This document shows, piece after piece, positions 22,479 through 34,750 of a stretch of DNA of 64,000 bases. The position numbers and the translations under genes are program-made. Every line of letters starts with the position of its first letter. The first letter of the stretch is position 1. Location of the stretch: positions 2,604,001-2,668,000 of the forward strand of contig JANFOG010000005.1 in NCBI GenBank assembly GCA_024336345.1. Reading direction: 5' to 3'. Below the pieces are notes generated by a model, which had not been told where the DNA came from, searched no databases, and saw only the letters and a program-made list of their open reading frames with translations. Source of the stretch: Mariannaea sp. PMI_226 (lineage: Eukaryota > Ascomycota > Sordariomycetes > Hypocreales > Nectriaceae).

Positions 22479-23236
22479 TGTCGAGACCGAGGAATTCGTG
22501 GGACTGAGGAAGTTGATGGCTGTGGCGGGGGATTGTTAGCAGGCAAACGAAAGGCTGGCAAAGAGAGTAACAACAATTCAGCAGCAAGAAGTTCCGCGCC
22601 AAGTACTTACTAATTGAAAAGGAAATTCAGGGTTCCTTGCGTTGGCTCGCCCTGAGGACTCTGGGGATACTGATGGAGGTAGGTTTCGTTGAGTTGACGG
22701 ACGAGGAGAAAATCCGAAGAAAAAAAATCCAAGATCGAGCCAAAAATTTCGTCTTCACATGAGGGACAACGCCGCCTGCAGCCAATGGGTGGACGCATGG
22801 TCCGTGCACCCGGTTTGACCGCCCGCCCCTGCAGCAACAAACAGTAACTAGCAGCACCACCACCAACAACAGCACCAACAGTGCGACTGTTTTGGGTGCC
22901 CACTTCCCTGCACTCTCCCTGCGCTCCCTGCAACCCGCATCTCGGCTTCTCATTTTATCCGGACTGCCTTCCTCCTGTGTCATCGTGTCAGATTATGTAA
23001 TATCAGCTCCCTCCGCCAGCCAGTTAAGCAAAACCTTGCCGCCAACCAGACGCCAACCTTGAATGAGATCTTAACAAGCACATCCTCCCAAACCCCGATC
23101 TCATCGAAACGCTCATCCCTCGACGCCTCCGCGCAGTCAACTCTTCCCGCCAGCTCTCGTCGTGTCTTCAGCTCCGATATCTCAAATCTCTCCTTCTTTT
23201 TAAAACTTCAGTCTTGATACTGTCAATACCGTCACC
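22479..23236. promoter_or_regulatory. Divergent promoter region of SNU13 and vma-3
   Basis: 758 bp lies between the two start codons, which point away from each other, so both core promoters must be here or in 5' UTR introns. The part before vma-3 is C/T-rich with TTTTTAAAAC about 40 bp upstream of the ATG. Positions 22840-22875 hold a CAGCACCACCACCAACAACAGCA-like tract. The promoter role is inferred from gene orientation. Confidence 0.55.
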
Positions 23237-24144
23237 ATGGTCTCCGAATACTGGTACGTGCTGCGCGCCTCCTTGGCTTCCCCGTCCTGGCCGAGATAGC
23301 TCCCTAGCCATCTCACAGAGCTCCCGGCATTCCCCGTCATCATGGAAATGCATCAGGATCCATTGGTCTTGCTGTCTATCACTTTTATTTTGATGATTGA
23401 AGCTAACACGAAGCTCAATAGCCCTGTTTACTCGGTTCGTCTTCCACGTCATCCCCATCTGCGACGTCACCAGGGGTGACCTCGATCGCCCTCGACACCG
23501 TCCATCCTCCACAACTCCAATATACCGTGCAATCGTAGATAGCTAACCATCCTCTAGCCCTTCTTCGGTGCTATGGGCTGCACCTGCGCCATCGTCTTCA
23601 CCTGCCTCGGTGCCTCTTACGGTACCGCCAAGTCTGGTGTTGGTATTGCCGCCATGGGTGTCCTCCGCCCTGACCTCATCGTCAAGAGTAGGCCATCACC
23701 ACTTCGCGCATCTAATTCCATCAATCGCTGACTCGTCTAGACATTGTTCCCGTCATTATGGCTGGTATTATCGGTATTTACGGCCTCGTCGTCTCCGTCC
23801 TTATCTCGGATGGTCTGAAGCAGGATCTCCCTCTGTACACCAGCTTCATCCAGTTCGGTGCTGGTCTCTCCGTCGGCCTTGCTGGTCTTGCTGCTGGTTT
23901 TGCTATTGGTATCGTCGGTGATGCTGGTGTCCGAGGAACCGCCCAGCAACCCCGTCTCTTCGTTGGCATGATCCTGATTCTCATTTTCGCCGAAGTCCTG
24001 GGTATGTTGCCGCTACCATATCTTATTTCCATTTCACCCTTTTTCTTTCGATTAGATTGCTAACATAACTCGACAGGTCTTTACGGTCTCATTGTTGCGC
24101 TACTCATGAACTCGAAGGCCTCGCTCAACGCTGTCTGCAATTAA
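23237..24144 (+). CDS. vma-3: V-type ATPase 16-kDa proteolipid subunit c, 162 aa
   Basis: Five exons: 23237-23253, 23422-23434 (13 nt), 23558-23687, 23741-24001 and 24077-24144. The protein forms the proton-carrying c-ring of the V0 sector in vacuolar and endosomal membranes. The reading [20 protein letters not shown] follows from joining the first three exons and is the conserved N terminus. Four hydrophobic helices follow, with the [20 protein letters not shown] loop/helix and the proton-binding Glu in FAEVLGLYG on helix 4 (residue about 139). The protein ends [13 protein letters not shown]. The 13-nt exon uses an unusual GTTCGT donor. The interrupted 5' end is usual for fungal vma-3 genes. 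Two consecutive c-type repeats and a 162-residue length exclude c'' (larger); c' (Vma11) is less likely given the N terminus. Confidence 0.95.
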
Positions 24145-25080
24145 AGAACAGCGACGTTAACGCAACATGTTCGTACACACGGCTTGACAATTTGACTCGT
24201 CCCACCTGAGCCGTGTTTAGCATGATGCAGACTTGAGACATGACCACAACAACGAAAGTTTTGCTATCCCAGCACATTGCTGGATGGACCTGGAGATTTT
24301 GGACTTGAGCGCCGGTTTCGGGCATGGATATCTGCCCCTTTTGGTGTGTTGATCGGGTAATTGATTGTTGCAGGAACGGATAGGATGGGGGATGGTTTTC
24401 ATGTAAAATAGTGCCAACATGCGCGTGTTTTTCCTCGGAGAGGCTTCTCATCATAGACAGTGAAGGAAACCCAGCATCTAGTGTACGCTGTCGTTAATTA
24501 CTTGTTCTGAAACTCTGTCCAGCATCTCACACCATTCTACCAATCTACTGCTTCTATAGTGTCCGCTTCTCTGATGCGCTTCTTGAGTTCAGCTGTGATG
24601 AGAATTTATCGAAAAAAGAAAGAAAGAGAGACATTGACGAGGTTAGTAGTGATATTACACGGAACATCACATCAGCGTAGGCTCCTTATTTAGTATAATT
24701 ATGAGTTTGAACAAAAAAAAAAAGAAGAGGTATTATTATTATAACATTGTAAAGAGTTATTATTTCATCTCAAACGAAAAAGTGTCACCCCCTTTCATTT
24801 TCATTTCCTTGTTATTCTTTCCTCAAACCCATCTTTGTCTGACTCCATTTCATCACACGTTTCTTCTCGCACATTTTTGTTTGGTTAACCAACGTGATCT
24901 CGTCCCAACCACCAGAGTATCCCAAATGCTTTGCTGGCTCATTTCCCAGGTTTTTTTTCTCCCACAGGGTTTCAAGGATGTCAATATGTACCGACGAAGG
25001 GGAAAAGAGTTTCATCTCATCTCGAATGAGTGTGTGTCTAAAGGAGAAACCCCGAAATTTGGAGAGTTATGTTGCCTCTC
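24145..25080. other. Convergent 3' flanks of vma-3 and ERG4
   Basis: 0.9 kb between converging genes, becoming AT-rich after 24600 with A-rich runs near 24708-24780. It probably contains both 3' UTRs and terminators. No gene was recognised. Confidence 0.5.
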
Positions 25081-27198
25081 TTAGAAGACGTACTGTATGG
25101 AATCTGTTAGAGGAAAAAAAAACTCCCTTCATTTCTATACACGCTGAATCGGAAAAAAAAAACTTACGGGAATGAAGAGGTAAGGAACACGTCGCTCATA
25201 CTCCAGCCAGGCCTCACCGTACTTCTTACGGCAACGGGTGATATCACGAGAGGCACGGTGAGCGATCATGCAGACAAAGAAGACGGGGTAGAACCAGGGG
25301 AAAGGACTCCTGCAAGAAATGTCAGTCTTCTGCTTGCTACAATTCCTGTCACAGCTGCTTGCGGATGTACTCACTGGAATCCAGTCACCATACCCCAAGA
25401 AACGGCGAACCAGACGTCGGCAGTATAATGGATCTTTCTGGCCAGACCATACCAGCCATCGACAAGGATGGTTCCCTGAGGGCTCCGGATGGTCTTGGGG
25501 TTGTGGATTGTCTGCCAAGGGACCTGAGGGAAAGTTCGGCGCCAGATAAGGCTGCCCTTCTCCATGGCTCGGAAGCGGTTCTTCTGGCTGTTGCAGCTGT
25601 CCCAGACCCAGTACCAGAAGATGTAAGCAGCATAGAAGGCAGTCAGAGCATAGCGGTTCCAGCGGTACTCCTCAGGAGCATGGTTTGCCAGGTAAATGGT
25701 GCAGTGGCAGTAGGACAAGGGAACACCAGCCAAGTTCCAGAAGATGAGCATGAAACCCCACTTCTCATAGTACATATCCCTTGAGAGCTATTAGTTATTT
25801 GATCGCAGTTGATGAAGGTATCAAGGTGTTTAGTTGCCGGTGGATTTGACTTACCAGGTGGTGATGATGAGTTCCTCGCCCTTGGCGCACGCATTGGCGT
25901 AGAGGAAGTGAGCCATAACAAGGAACCAGACCTCGCCCGAGACGTAACCGTATCTCTCATATTGGCGAGCGGCGGCACCCAAGCTGAGGATGAGGAGAAT
26001 GTACCAAGGCATGCGAACCTCGAAGAACATCTTAAAGTCCAGAATACCAAACATGCGGGGGTTCAGCTCGGCACCCATGAAGAAGTCGTAGATGGGGTAG
26101 CCAGTCATGCGGTGCTGCTTTCCACGCCAGATGGCCGAGAAGTAGGCGATGAAGCTGACAATGAAGCCGGTGAAGATAGCCACGGAGAGGAGGGGGCCAA
26201 AGTGGTCAATGGCATTGTAGAGAGGCCAGATACCAGAGAAGTGCAGACCAGCGAGGATAGCGAGAGTGGTGTACAAACTCCAGTAGGCATTGCAGAAGTA
26301 GGGAAGCTGCTTGCCTCCCTCGTGAGGCAGAGGCTTACCCTTGCCCCAGACACCAGGAAGGATGCAGTACAGAGCACCCTCAAAGATGAAGTAGCTCCAG
26401 TACCAGACCCAGGCGTAAGTGTGGGGGAAGGCACCAGTGTAGACGAGGTTGACGAGATGGGCACCGAAATCAGACCAAGACTGGCCAGGAGATCGAGAGG
26501 GGAATTTGCCATCGTAGTAAGTGGCACCTACCCACATGTACCACATGAGAATAGGGAACAGGATCATCATAGATAGTGTCCCAATAGAGCCACCAAATTC
26601 GAATTCGCCAGAGTAGTCAACTTTGGGATCCTGGCCAGGCTTCCAGCCGTCAATGAGCAGGGGCTCCTTGGAATCTTTGGCTTGAGTAGAGGCAGAGTCC
26701 AGGGACTTGGCGGGGGTGGAATTCCCAGTAGCAACGGCCTCAGCATGACCATTGAGGTGACCATTTCCGTTGGCCTGGCTATGACCATTAGTCTTGCGGT
26801 TTGTGGCAGCCATTGCGTCCTTGTCGGTATCGGACTCGTCAAGATTTTCGATAAACTTGGCAGTGCGGCGACGAATTGGACGAGCGGGAGCTGGGTTCTC
26901 AGCTGCGCTGGAATCGTTATCGAGGTCTGAGTTATCGATTGGGGATGGACGACGAGAGGTGCGGCGTGCTGGAGCAGGGGTCTCTACCATGCCCTCGAAG
27001 AGTTCCTTCTTCCTGAGAGTGAGGCGTCAGTACAAGGCATAGGCCAGAAGCGGGGAGGGCAATGTAAGTTATGGATGGATGCATGAATTGTGTGCTTGGT
27101 GAGACATAGAGGGCATAAGAGAGCGGGGGATGGGAAGAGGATAGCAATGCGGTTGAGGCGTACCTAGGAGTTTGGCGTAGAGAATATCTTGACGACAT
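25081..27198 (-). CDS. ERG4: Delta(24(28))-sterol reductase ERG4, 583 aa
   Basis: Five exons: 27198-27164, 27012-25855, 25779-25375, 25309-25168 and a 12-nt last exon 25092-25081. The enzyme reduces the C24(28) double bond in the final step of ergosterol synthesis in the ER. The sterol reductase signature is exact in [16 protein letters not shown]. Other family marks are [55 protein letters not shown] and the C-terminal [14 protein letters not shown]. Several hydrophobic helices are evident. The first ~120 residues are polar and disordered (Pro/Arg/Ser/Asn-rich), a longer N-tail than yeast Erg4 (about 470 aa in total). The last exon encodes only YVF-stop. Without it the frame would continue into an intron, so the family's C terminus supports the splice. 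ERG24 and TM7SF2 relatives lack the [10 protein letters not shown] form. Confidence 0.95.
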
Positions 27199-30100
27199 GT
27201 TGGGCACAAGACAAGCCTTTATATAGATCAATTCGACCAGGAGAGCAACCTCTGTGCGAGGGAACCTGGAAACCAGGCGTGTGTCGGAGCCCAGCGAACT
27301 AGGGCTCGGCCAAGATTGTTTTTTTGGGGGGGAGCGAACAAACGAGTGGACGAAGCGTAGGAGCTCAGGCAAAGGAGCGGGGGAGTACAACGAGGCGTCT
27401 GCAGAGGAGGCACACTGGCACGAATGCAAAGTCAGCAAAGGCCAAGAGACCAGCGGAGACGGCAGAGAGGCCGGCAAGGAAGCGGTGACGAGTGACGGCG
27501 CCGATGTGATTGCGCTCGGGAGGCGTCAATGGGGGGGAGAAAAAAGAAAGGAGTGTGTGCCACGGCTCCGTCTCGCCTGAGCTCAGTCTCAACGACAAAG
27601 ATGAGGAGCAGCGTGGAGTGGCGTTTGCGCGGTGCAATTGCCAGACTTGGATGGAGTACGTACTGTATGTAGTGAGGATTAAGGAGCGAACACCAAGGTG
27701 GTTCGATCACGAAACCGCCAAAGGAGAGAGAGAGAGAGATGGAGTTGTTCTTGGGATGAAGAAGAGAGGTGTGCAAATGGTACTTGGCCTAGCATCAGGA
27801 GGAGCCCAATGGGGGGGCGTGGATATTGATGCAATCTGGTCTGTCGAGGGAAAGGGGGTTAACCTAAACAAACAAACAAACAACACATCCTCCAGGGGGC
27901 AATTACCCTCGATGGGGATAATCTGTGCTAATGCTTGGGGAGCTGATCAGGTACCTGACTGACTAGCTTCATTGCTTCAATGAGCCTGGCGGCTGATGGG
28001 CTTGACTAGCAAAAAGAAAAGAAGGGTGTTGTTCTATTGGTTGGGACGGAAATCAATGGTTGCCCTCAACTCATTGCAATTTTTTTTTTTAATCCACACC
28101 CACGGGAGGATTTCAATTGTCAGGGGGAGGGATGGTTGACTGTGTGAGTGTGAGCGAGGTTAATTTGTAGCCAATCAGAACTAGCCATTCATTGCTGTTT
28201 CTTCCAGGGGTCTTCAGTAGATACCGGTGCTAGGCTTAGCGAGGGCGGGCACTGTTGCATTTTAAAGACCCTGTAATTGCCTCTAAGAAATGCACCTCAT
28301 CAGCCCTGTTGGAGAAAGTTCTTTTTTCCAAGCTTTCTCAGGGTTCTTTTTGTTGGGTGAAAGTCAGCAATCATGTCCAGTGCATGTAAGCTCCTGTGCC
28401 CCCCGTGTAATTAGATCGTTGCTACCCCGTATACCGTCGCCTGTGGGTGCCTGTGGTTGTTTTTGTTCACTCCGTCTGTTGAATTTTGCAATTCATCTTT
28501 GATCGTCATTACTATGTAATTGATATTGACCAACATGCTCATCCTCATTCCCATCCTCACTTGACCCCGGCCAGCCTTTGGCTGCAAGATTCGTATAGCG
28601 ATCTGGGTCCGTTCTCCCCATCCGCGGATGTCAAAACCATCAGGGGCATCCTCCACAATCCCCGTCTTTGGCCGTCTTTGGGACATTTGCAAACATGGCC
28701 AGATACACAGTACTGTTACTCATCAATTCTCCGGTTACAGAGCAAGCCGTTTCCACTCCCCCAAAGTACGCCACATACAGGACGGGGCACTCTGTTCTGT
28801 GCGTACAGTACACTACCTATGTAGACGGTAGACGGCACACGAGAGAGCAGCATCTACTCAAAAGCCGAATCCGAATTCGAGATCCTATCCGAACAATCTC
28901 TGTCTTCCGATTGGTTCTTTTACCGCCCCCCCCCACCATATTGCTATACGAATCTTGCATTTGAGCTAAACCAAATCTAGAATACATCTAGACTACTTCC
29001 TTCCCTCCACACTACTCTGTCCAAGCACCTCGTCTACTCCATTCCCTCCACCTGCTGCATCATCTCCAATGCCTTTCTCTCAGCCTCATCGTCTCCGGTT
29101 TTTTTTTTGTGGTTGACTTATGGCACAGACGTTTGTCCATTCTTTCTCTCCTTTTCGGAGTTTTTCTTGCTATACGAAACTTGCAGGCCACTAGGCCTCG
29201 GGATTCCCACTTGAATCCCATCACCGTCTGGAGCAACACATCTCCACTCTCTCGGTTATCGAGCCTCGCTCCAACCTAGGACCATCCTACCCGTCTAGCA
29301 TTTCCAGCACTGAGTCCGTATATACTATGTACTTCGTCCTCCATACACTCCCTCCTGCTCGTCTATCGAAGCAAGTCATCCATATAAGGTTGCTATACGA
29401 ATCATGCAGCACGCCAAGCCCCGTTTCACAAATCTTTCTTTGTTATTTTTCAGTCTACACCCCCAGATTTGAGGGTCTCTCCCCACCAGTCTGCTATACG
29501 AATCGTGCAGCACGCTAAGGCTCGACATGAACCTCATACTCACTTATCGTGATCCTGCAGTTGAACCTCCAGACCTTCGGCCTGGTCATGTCACGGAGTA
29601 TCTCAATTTCAATACAGTTTTCGGTCGAACAACAGAGGCCGAGGGATATTCTCTCATTTTTTGTAGATGCTAGTCATACGACAGGATTGGTTTTGTCATT
29701 AGTTCAGCGTACGGAGTAGCTAAGCCCTCTCCTCTCACACCAGAACTGGCTACATCTCCGCAAAGTCGGCATGAACTCGGCCGCAAGCTCACTCTATAAA
29801 CGTAGAACCTGTCTGGAGCCTATACTATACGACAGACACTTACGTATTTTGAATCCAAATCCAACCATGCCGGTGGTTGCCAACTGCGGTAGGTGTTGCG
29901 TCAATATTTTAAAGATTCATCATAATTTTTTGCGGCCAGCTTCCCATTGTGTCTTCCTCGCTTCACCTCGGTCTCTCGGTCGTTATTCAGCTGGAATAGT
30001 GTGGAACTTATTCCGTCAATTCCCGGTCTGAAAATCGACCCATGCAGAGACTTCACATGTTTGATTCTTGCAGTTTTGTGACTCGCTATCTTGTCTTGTA

Positions 30101-31609
30101 TTTCTGGTCCTGCCGAAATATCCACCTTATTCGCCGAGTCCCTGGCTCTGATTCTTTCTTCTTCTTTCATTTCCACACTTCCCCCCTTCTTTATCTCGAG
30201 CTGCCGTTGCTCATGATCAATCTTCGTCCATCTTTTCAGCTTCTCCAGGGGCCAAAGCTGCAGATTAAATCCCACTCTGTCATGTTGACTATTCCTCTCA
30301 ATCCAATCCAGATCGAGGTTCAAATGGGTTGTCCTGAGAATGCAGTCCAGAGCCCTGGCTATTCGTATTTTTGTTCATGTGCAACGAGGCCTTCCACGTT
30401 TCCCCATTGCCCATTAAGTATTACTAACAGAGTTTATATTGTAGCATTCAGGGGTGAGGTCAGTATAGAGTGAAATATATCTCACTCGTCTAATGGTATA
30501 TGCATATATAGCAATACTGGTATATGTATTGGACTATCAGCGTCGAGTTCCTTATGGCCTAGTATCGCACTTGGTTCTACGCCAGGACTTTGAACAACGG
30601 AGCATAATATGGATGGAATCACGAGTCCATTTCGATAGTAAATTTGCAATGAATATGTAGGCCAGAGGGCCGAAACTCTCAAATACTTAGCTGACACCTC
30701 AGATTGCTCTTGACGGCCACTGCTTTTTGATTTTGTACATCAATTGCTTTGTTTCCATTTTCAATTCACATCTATGAAGACGCAGTGACCAATATGTTCT
30801 ATCCTGATAAGTGATGTGAATTTTGAAGCAGTTTTATTAATATTGTTTTGGAGTGAGAACTTGGGAGACACTTCCATTTATATAGGCTCGGCCAGACCAC
30901 GGCCACCCTATAATCTATGAATAACAATTGATATGGTTTTCCGTTTTCCTATACATAATTCGCCATCTCTATTAATTCCCATATCATTATTCCTGTGATT
31001 TGTCAAAACTTGAAACTATGAGTCTAATTCCCAGCCCAGCTTTTCCCCCTCAAAGCCTAAGTCTCTCTCCTTCTTTTGGGGAGTCTTGGTGCACGACTTT
31101 AGTCATCATTACTCGAATCTGAATCCTTTGTGGACATCCTACGCACCCCTAAAGTCCGAGTGCCAAATGATCTACGGCCTCACTCAAGTCTCACAGGAAA
31201 TAGCCACATTCAGCTATAACATTTATATCTGGGCTCATGGACAACCAACTAATATGATCACCCGCAACTGAAACGGGATATCACGCATCGACATACACAC
31301 ACATATGATTCGTCTTCATGATTCTTTCATTTTTAAAGTATATAATATCGCTGACAATGACAAAGAAAAATTATCAGTTTTATCCGGAATCCATTCCCTT
31401 CCCGCACCATGTGTTGAAATGCCACGTCCAACTGGCAACAAGTATTTCGCCCAAAGTCCACCAATCCCGAATTTCCCACGTTGAGTTGAGAGTACATGCT
31501 AATCATAATTCTTTTTCTGCAATAAACAGAGGTAACATCATATTCAAAAGCGCCTCATTACCTTTTTTTTTCACCTTATTTTCTTTTCTTTCTTTTCATA
31601 CATTGCTTC
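27199..31609. other. 4.4-kb gene-free interval with a repeated 17-18-nt element
   Basis: This lies upstream of ERG4 and downstream of C1-THF synthase; both are on the minus strand. An (AAAC)n run lies at about 27867-27885 and C/T-rich stretches at 28960-29160. Four copies of TGCTATACGAA-type elements lie at 28942-29509, and TACGGAGTA is at 29710. From about 30480 to 31600 the DNA is AT-rich. Open frames reach 143-150 codons but none resembles a known family. An unannotated plus-strand RNA is possible in the middle. Confidence 0.5.
28942..29509 (+). repeat. Four direct copies of TGCTATACGAAWCNTGCA
   Basis: Exact copies begin at 28942, 29168, 29391 and 29492, each 18 nt (TGC...GCA ends). Only two internal positions vary: T/A and T/T/A/G. 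Spacings are 226, 223 and 101 nt. The last two copies share eight more bases 3' (GCACGCYAAG). A partial relative, CTATACGACAGAC, lies at about 29824. I saw no copy elsewhere in the window. Confidence 0.85.
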
Positions 31610-34600
31610 TTAGAAGAGGCCGTCGATCGCACCAGTCTCAGCATCAACATCAACGTTGAGATAGCCCGGAGCAGTGGGCAGACCAGGGATGGTCTGGATA
31701 TCAGCAGCCAATGCGTACCTGAGAATAGATTAGCATATAAAAATTTCCAAATTTTCGAGTGAACTGTATAGGCGAGAACTTACAAGTATCCTGCACCGGC
31801 AGCCATTCGGACGTCACGGATAGGAACGGTGAAACCGGTGGGAGCACCCTTTAGCTCAGGGTCATGAGACAACGAATACTGTGTCTTGGCCACACAGATG
31901 GGAAGATGACCGTATCCTTGTCTCGTGTAAGTGTCGACCTTCTTCTGCGCCAGCTCGCTGAATTCGACACTGGCAGCGCCATACATCTTCTGGCTGATGG
32001 CCTCCAGGCGATCCTTAACCGTTCCAGTCAGGCCATAGGTGAGACTCAGCTCCTTGGGCTTCTCGCTAGCGGCGATGACACCCTTTGCAAGGTCAACGGC
32101 ACCCTTACCACCCTCAGCCCAGTGGTTGGAGAGGATTGCATCTTCAGCACCAGCAGCAATGGCTTCCTCGCGGAGGGCAGCAATCTCAGCATCGGTATCG
32201 GTCGCGAACTTGTTGATGGCGACAACAACAGGAATTCCAAACGACTTGGCGTTGGCAATCTGCTTCTTAAGGTTGACACAACCGGCACGGAGGATCTCCA
32301 CATTCTCCTCCTTGTAGACGGGGTTGAGAGGAGCACCAGGGGCGATGGGGGGACCACCACCATGAACCTTCAGGGCACGGACGGTCGCAACAATGACGAT
32401 GACATCGGGAGTCAAGCCTGAGTTGCGGCACTTGATGTTGAAGAAACGCTCTCCACCCATGGTAAAGTCGAAACCAGCCTCAGTGACGACGAAACCGGAC
32501 TTCTCGCCGTAGTCCTCGTCAGCCTCGGTACCCGTAAGCTTGAGAGCAAGCTTGTCGGCGAGGATAGAGCTCTGGCCAATGCTGATGTTGGCAAAGGGAC
32601 CAGCGTGGACAAAGACTGGGGTGCCCTCAAGGGTTTGCATGAGGTTGGGCTTGACGGCATCCTTCATCAGGGCAGCCAAGGCACCGCTGGCACCGATATC
32701 GTCGCAGGTGACGGGGTCGCCGCTGCGAGAGCTACCAATAACCATGTTACCAAGGCGCTCCTTGAGATCAGCCAGGCTGGTGCTGAGAGCAAGAATAGCC
32801 ATGCACTCGCTGGCAACTGAGATATCGAAGCCAGTCTCTCGAGTCTGGCCCTTCTCGGTGGGAGCAGTGCCGATAGTGACACCACGAAGGTGACGGTCGT
32901 TGACGTCAAGAACACGTCTCCAGGTAATGGTCTCAGGGTCAATATCGAGACGGGCAAATCGACGGATCTCATCCTCAGTGAGGTCATCAGGGTTTGTCTT
33001 GTCGATGCCAAGCTTCTTGAGTCGGCGAAGCATGGATGGGATGAACACTCTCTTGCCGTTCTTGGCAGGCACCAGTCGTCTGAAGAGAGGGCCATCCTTC
33101 TGAGTGTTCTCGTGGAAAATTCGGGTATCAATGGCAGCGGCCAGGAGATTGTTGGCAGCGGAGATGGCGTGGATATCACCAGTCAAATGCATGTTGAACT
33201 CATCCATAGGAATGACTTGGCTGTAACCGCCACCGGCGGCACCACCCTTGATTCCGAAGGTAGGACCCTGGCTGGGCTGTCGGACGTTGGCAAACGCGAT
33301 ACGACCAAGGTGGGCTCCCAGGGCCTGAGCTAGGCCCATGGTGGTAGTGGACTTGCCCTCTCCAAGAGGAGTAGGGGTAATACCGGTAACAACAACGTAA
33401 CGACCGTTGCGGCGGTGTCCAAGCCTGTCCAGAAGGCTGAGATCAACCTTGGCCTTGTAGGCGCCATAGGGCTCTAGCTCATGAGAAGCAATTCCCACCT
33501 CAGCAGCGACGCCAGTGATCGGCTTGGGGTGCTGGGCTCGAGAGATGAGGATATCCGAAGGAACTGGGTTATGGAGCTTGAGGGGTAGGGGGATAGTTGC
33601 ACGCTTCTTCTCAGCCTCGAAGAAATTCGTGGCAGCGTCAACGACGTTCTGCATCAACATGGCCACGGTCATGGGACCGACACCACCGGGAACGGGGGTG
33701 ATGGCAGAGGCAACCTCGACGGCCTTCTCATACTCGACATCACCAACAAGTCGAGAGCCGGACTTCTTGGTGGCATCGGGAATGAAGTTTGTTCCAACGT
33801 CAATTACCACAGCGCCGGGCTTGATCCAATCGCCCTTGATAAAGAAGGGAACACCGATGGCGGCAACGACAACATCGGCGGCCTTGACGAACTCTGGGAG
33901 GTTGACAGTCTTGGAGTGGCAGACAGTGACAGTGGCATCGGCATTGCGCAGCAAGTAGCTCACAGGGCTGCCGACAATATCACTTCGACCAACCACAACG
34001 GCATTCTTTCCCTTCAGGTCAATGCCAGACTCCTTGAGCAGGGCCATGACACCCTTGGGGGTGCAGGGAACGAAGAAGGGGTGTCCACCTCGCTTGGCAA
34101 GCTCTCCAATGTTCTTGGTGCCGAAGCCATCGACATCTTTCTCATCTGCCACAGCAGATGTGATGGCGTACTCGGAGATGTGGCGAGGGAGGGGCAGCTG
34201 GACAAGAAGACCGTTGACTGAAGGGTCATTGTTCAGCTGTCGGATTTGATCAAGGAGCTCAGGCTCACTGATGGTCTCAGCGAAGTGAATGAGTTCACAA
34301 GAAATGCCAGCCTACAATTGTTTGAGTGTGTAAGTAAAAGACGGACTTGCTTGGACCAATCATACGCGAGTTGGGATTCTTACCTCTTGGGCGGCCTTGA
34401 GCTTCATGCGAACATAGGTGGCTATAGATAAGGATGGCGGGGTTAGTGGGGGGGAAAGGGAAAAAAAATAAGGTGGAAGCATTGCGCGAGAGCGCGGGGG
34501 TGAGGAAAGGGAGGGTATCACGAACAAGAATCAGAACGATCACCAACTGTAGAGAGGAAAAATCAAGTCAGTTACTTGTCAATTTGCATGTATCAAGGTC

Positions 34601-34750
34601 CCTTGGGGGTGAGAAGCAAAGCATACCTTGGATGATCTTGAGGCAGGGCTTGTATCTAGGGTTGAGCTTCTGCTTCTCAGCAATCTCAGCGCCGAGACGC
34701 TCGCGGATGCTCTTGGCAATGGCATTGCCGTCAAGCTTGATGGCGCCCAT
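31610..34750 (-). CDS. MIS1: C1-tetrahydrofolate synthase (trifunctional), 939 aa from the inner start
   Basis: Five exons: 34750-34627, 34546-34526 (21 nt), 34421-34384 (38 nt), 34311-31784 and 31718-31610. It combines methylene-THF dehydrogenase and methenyl-THF cyclohydrolase (residues about 1-310) with formate-THF ligase (about 320-939), linking serine, formate and 10-formyl-THF for purine synthesis. Dehydrogenase/cyclohydrolase marks: [18 protein letters not shown] with the catalytic Tyr and Lys, [14 protein letters not shown] and [16 protein letters not shown]. Ligase marks: the ATP-binding [18 protein letters not shown] (about 373), [19 protein letters not shown] and [22 protein letters not shown]. 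The inner ATG at 34750 ([13 protein letters not shown]) has a strong GCAGCCATGG context and matches cytosolic starts. The frame stays open a further 185 codons upstream, ending in RRHFTSAA right before this Met, which suggests a mitochondrial form. Yeast has separate ADE3 and MIS1 genes; the symbol here is by family only. Confidence 0.95.

Noticed and set aside
25809..26576. 255-codon plus-strand frame opposite ERG4
   Set aside because: Antisense shadow of the ERG4 exon, with Glu/Asp/Val-rich text and no domain.
27690..27720. GGTTCGATCAC resembling a tRNA B box
   Set aside because: No A box or cloverleaf upstream.
27510..27962. 150-codon plus-strand frame upstream of ERG4
   Set aside because: Crosses GA and AAAC repeats; looks like promoter DNA read by chance.
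28942..29509. loxP-like reading of the TATACGAA repeat
   Set aside because: Only eight bases match the loxP arm; there is no inverted arm or spacer and no recombinase gene nearby.
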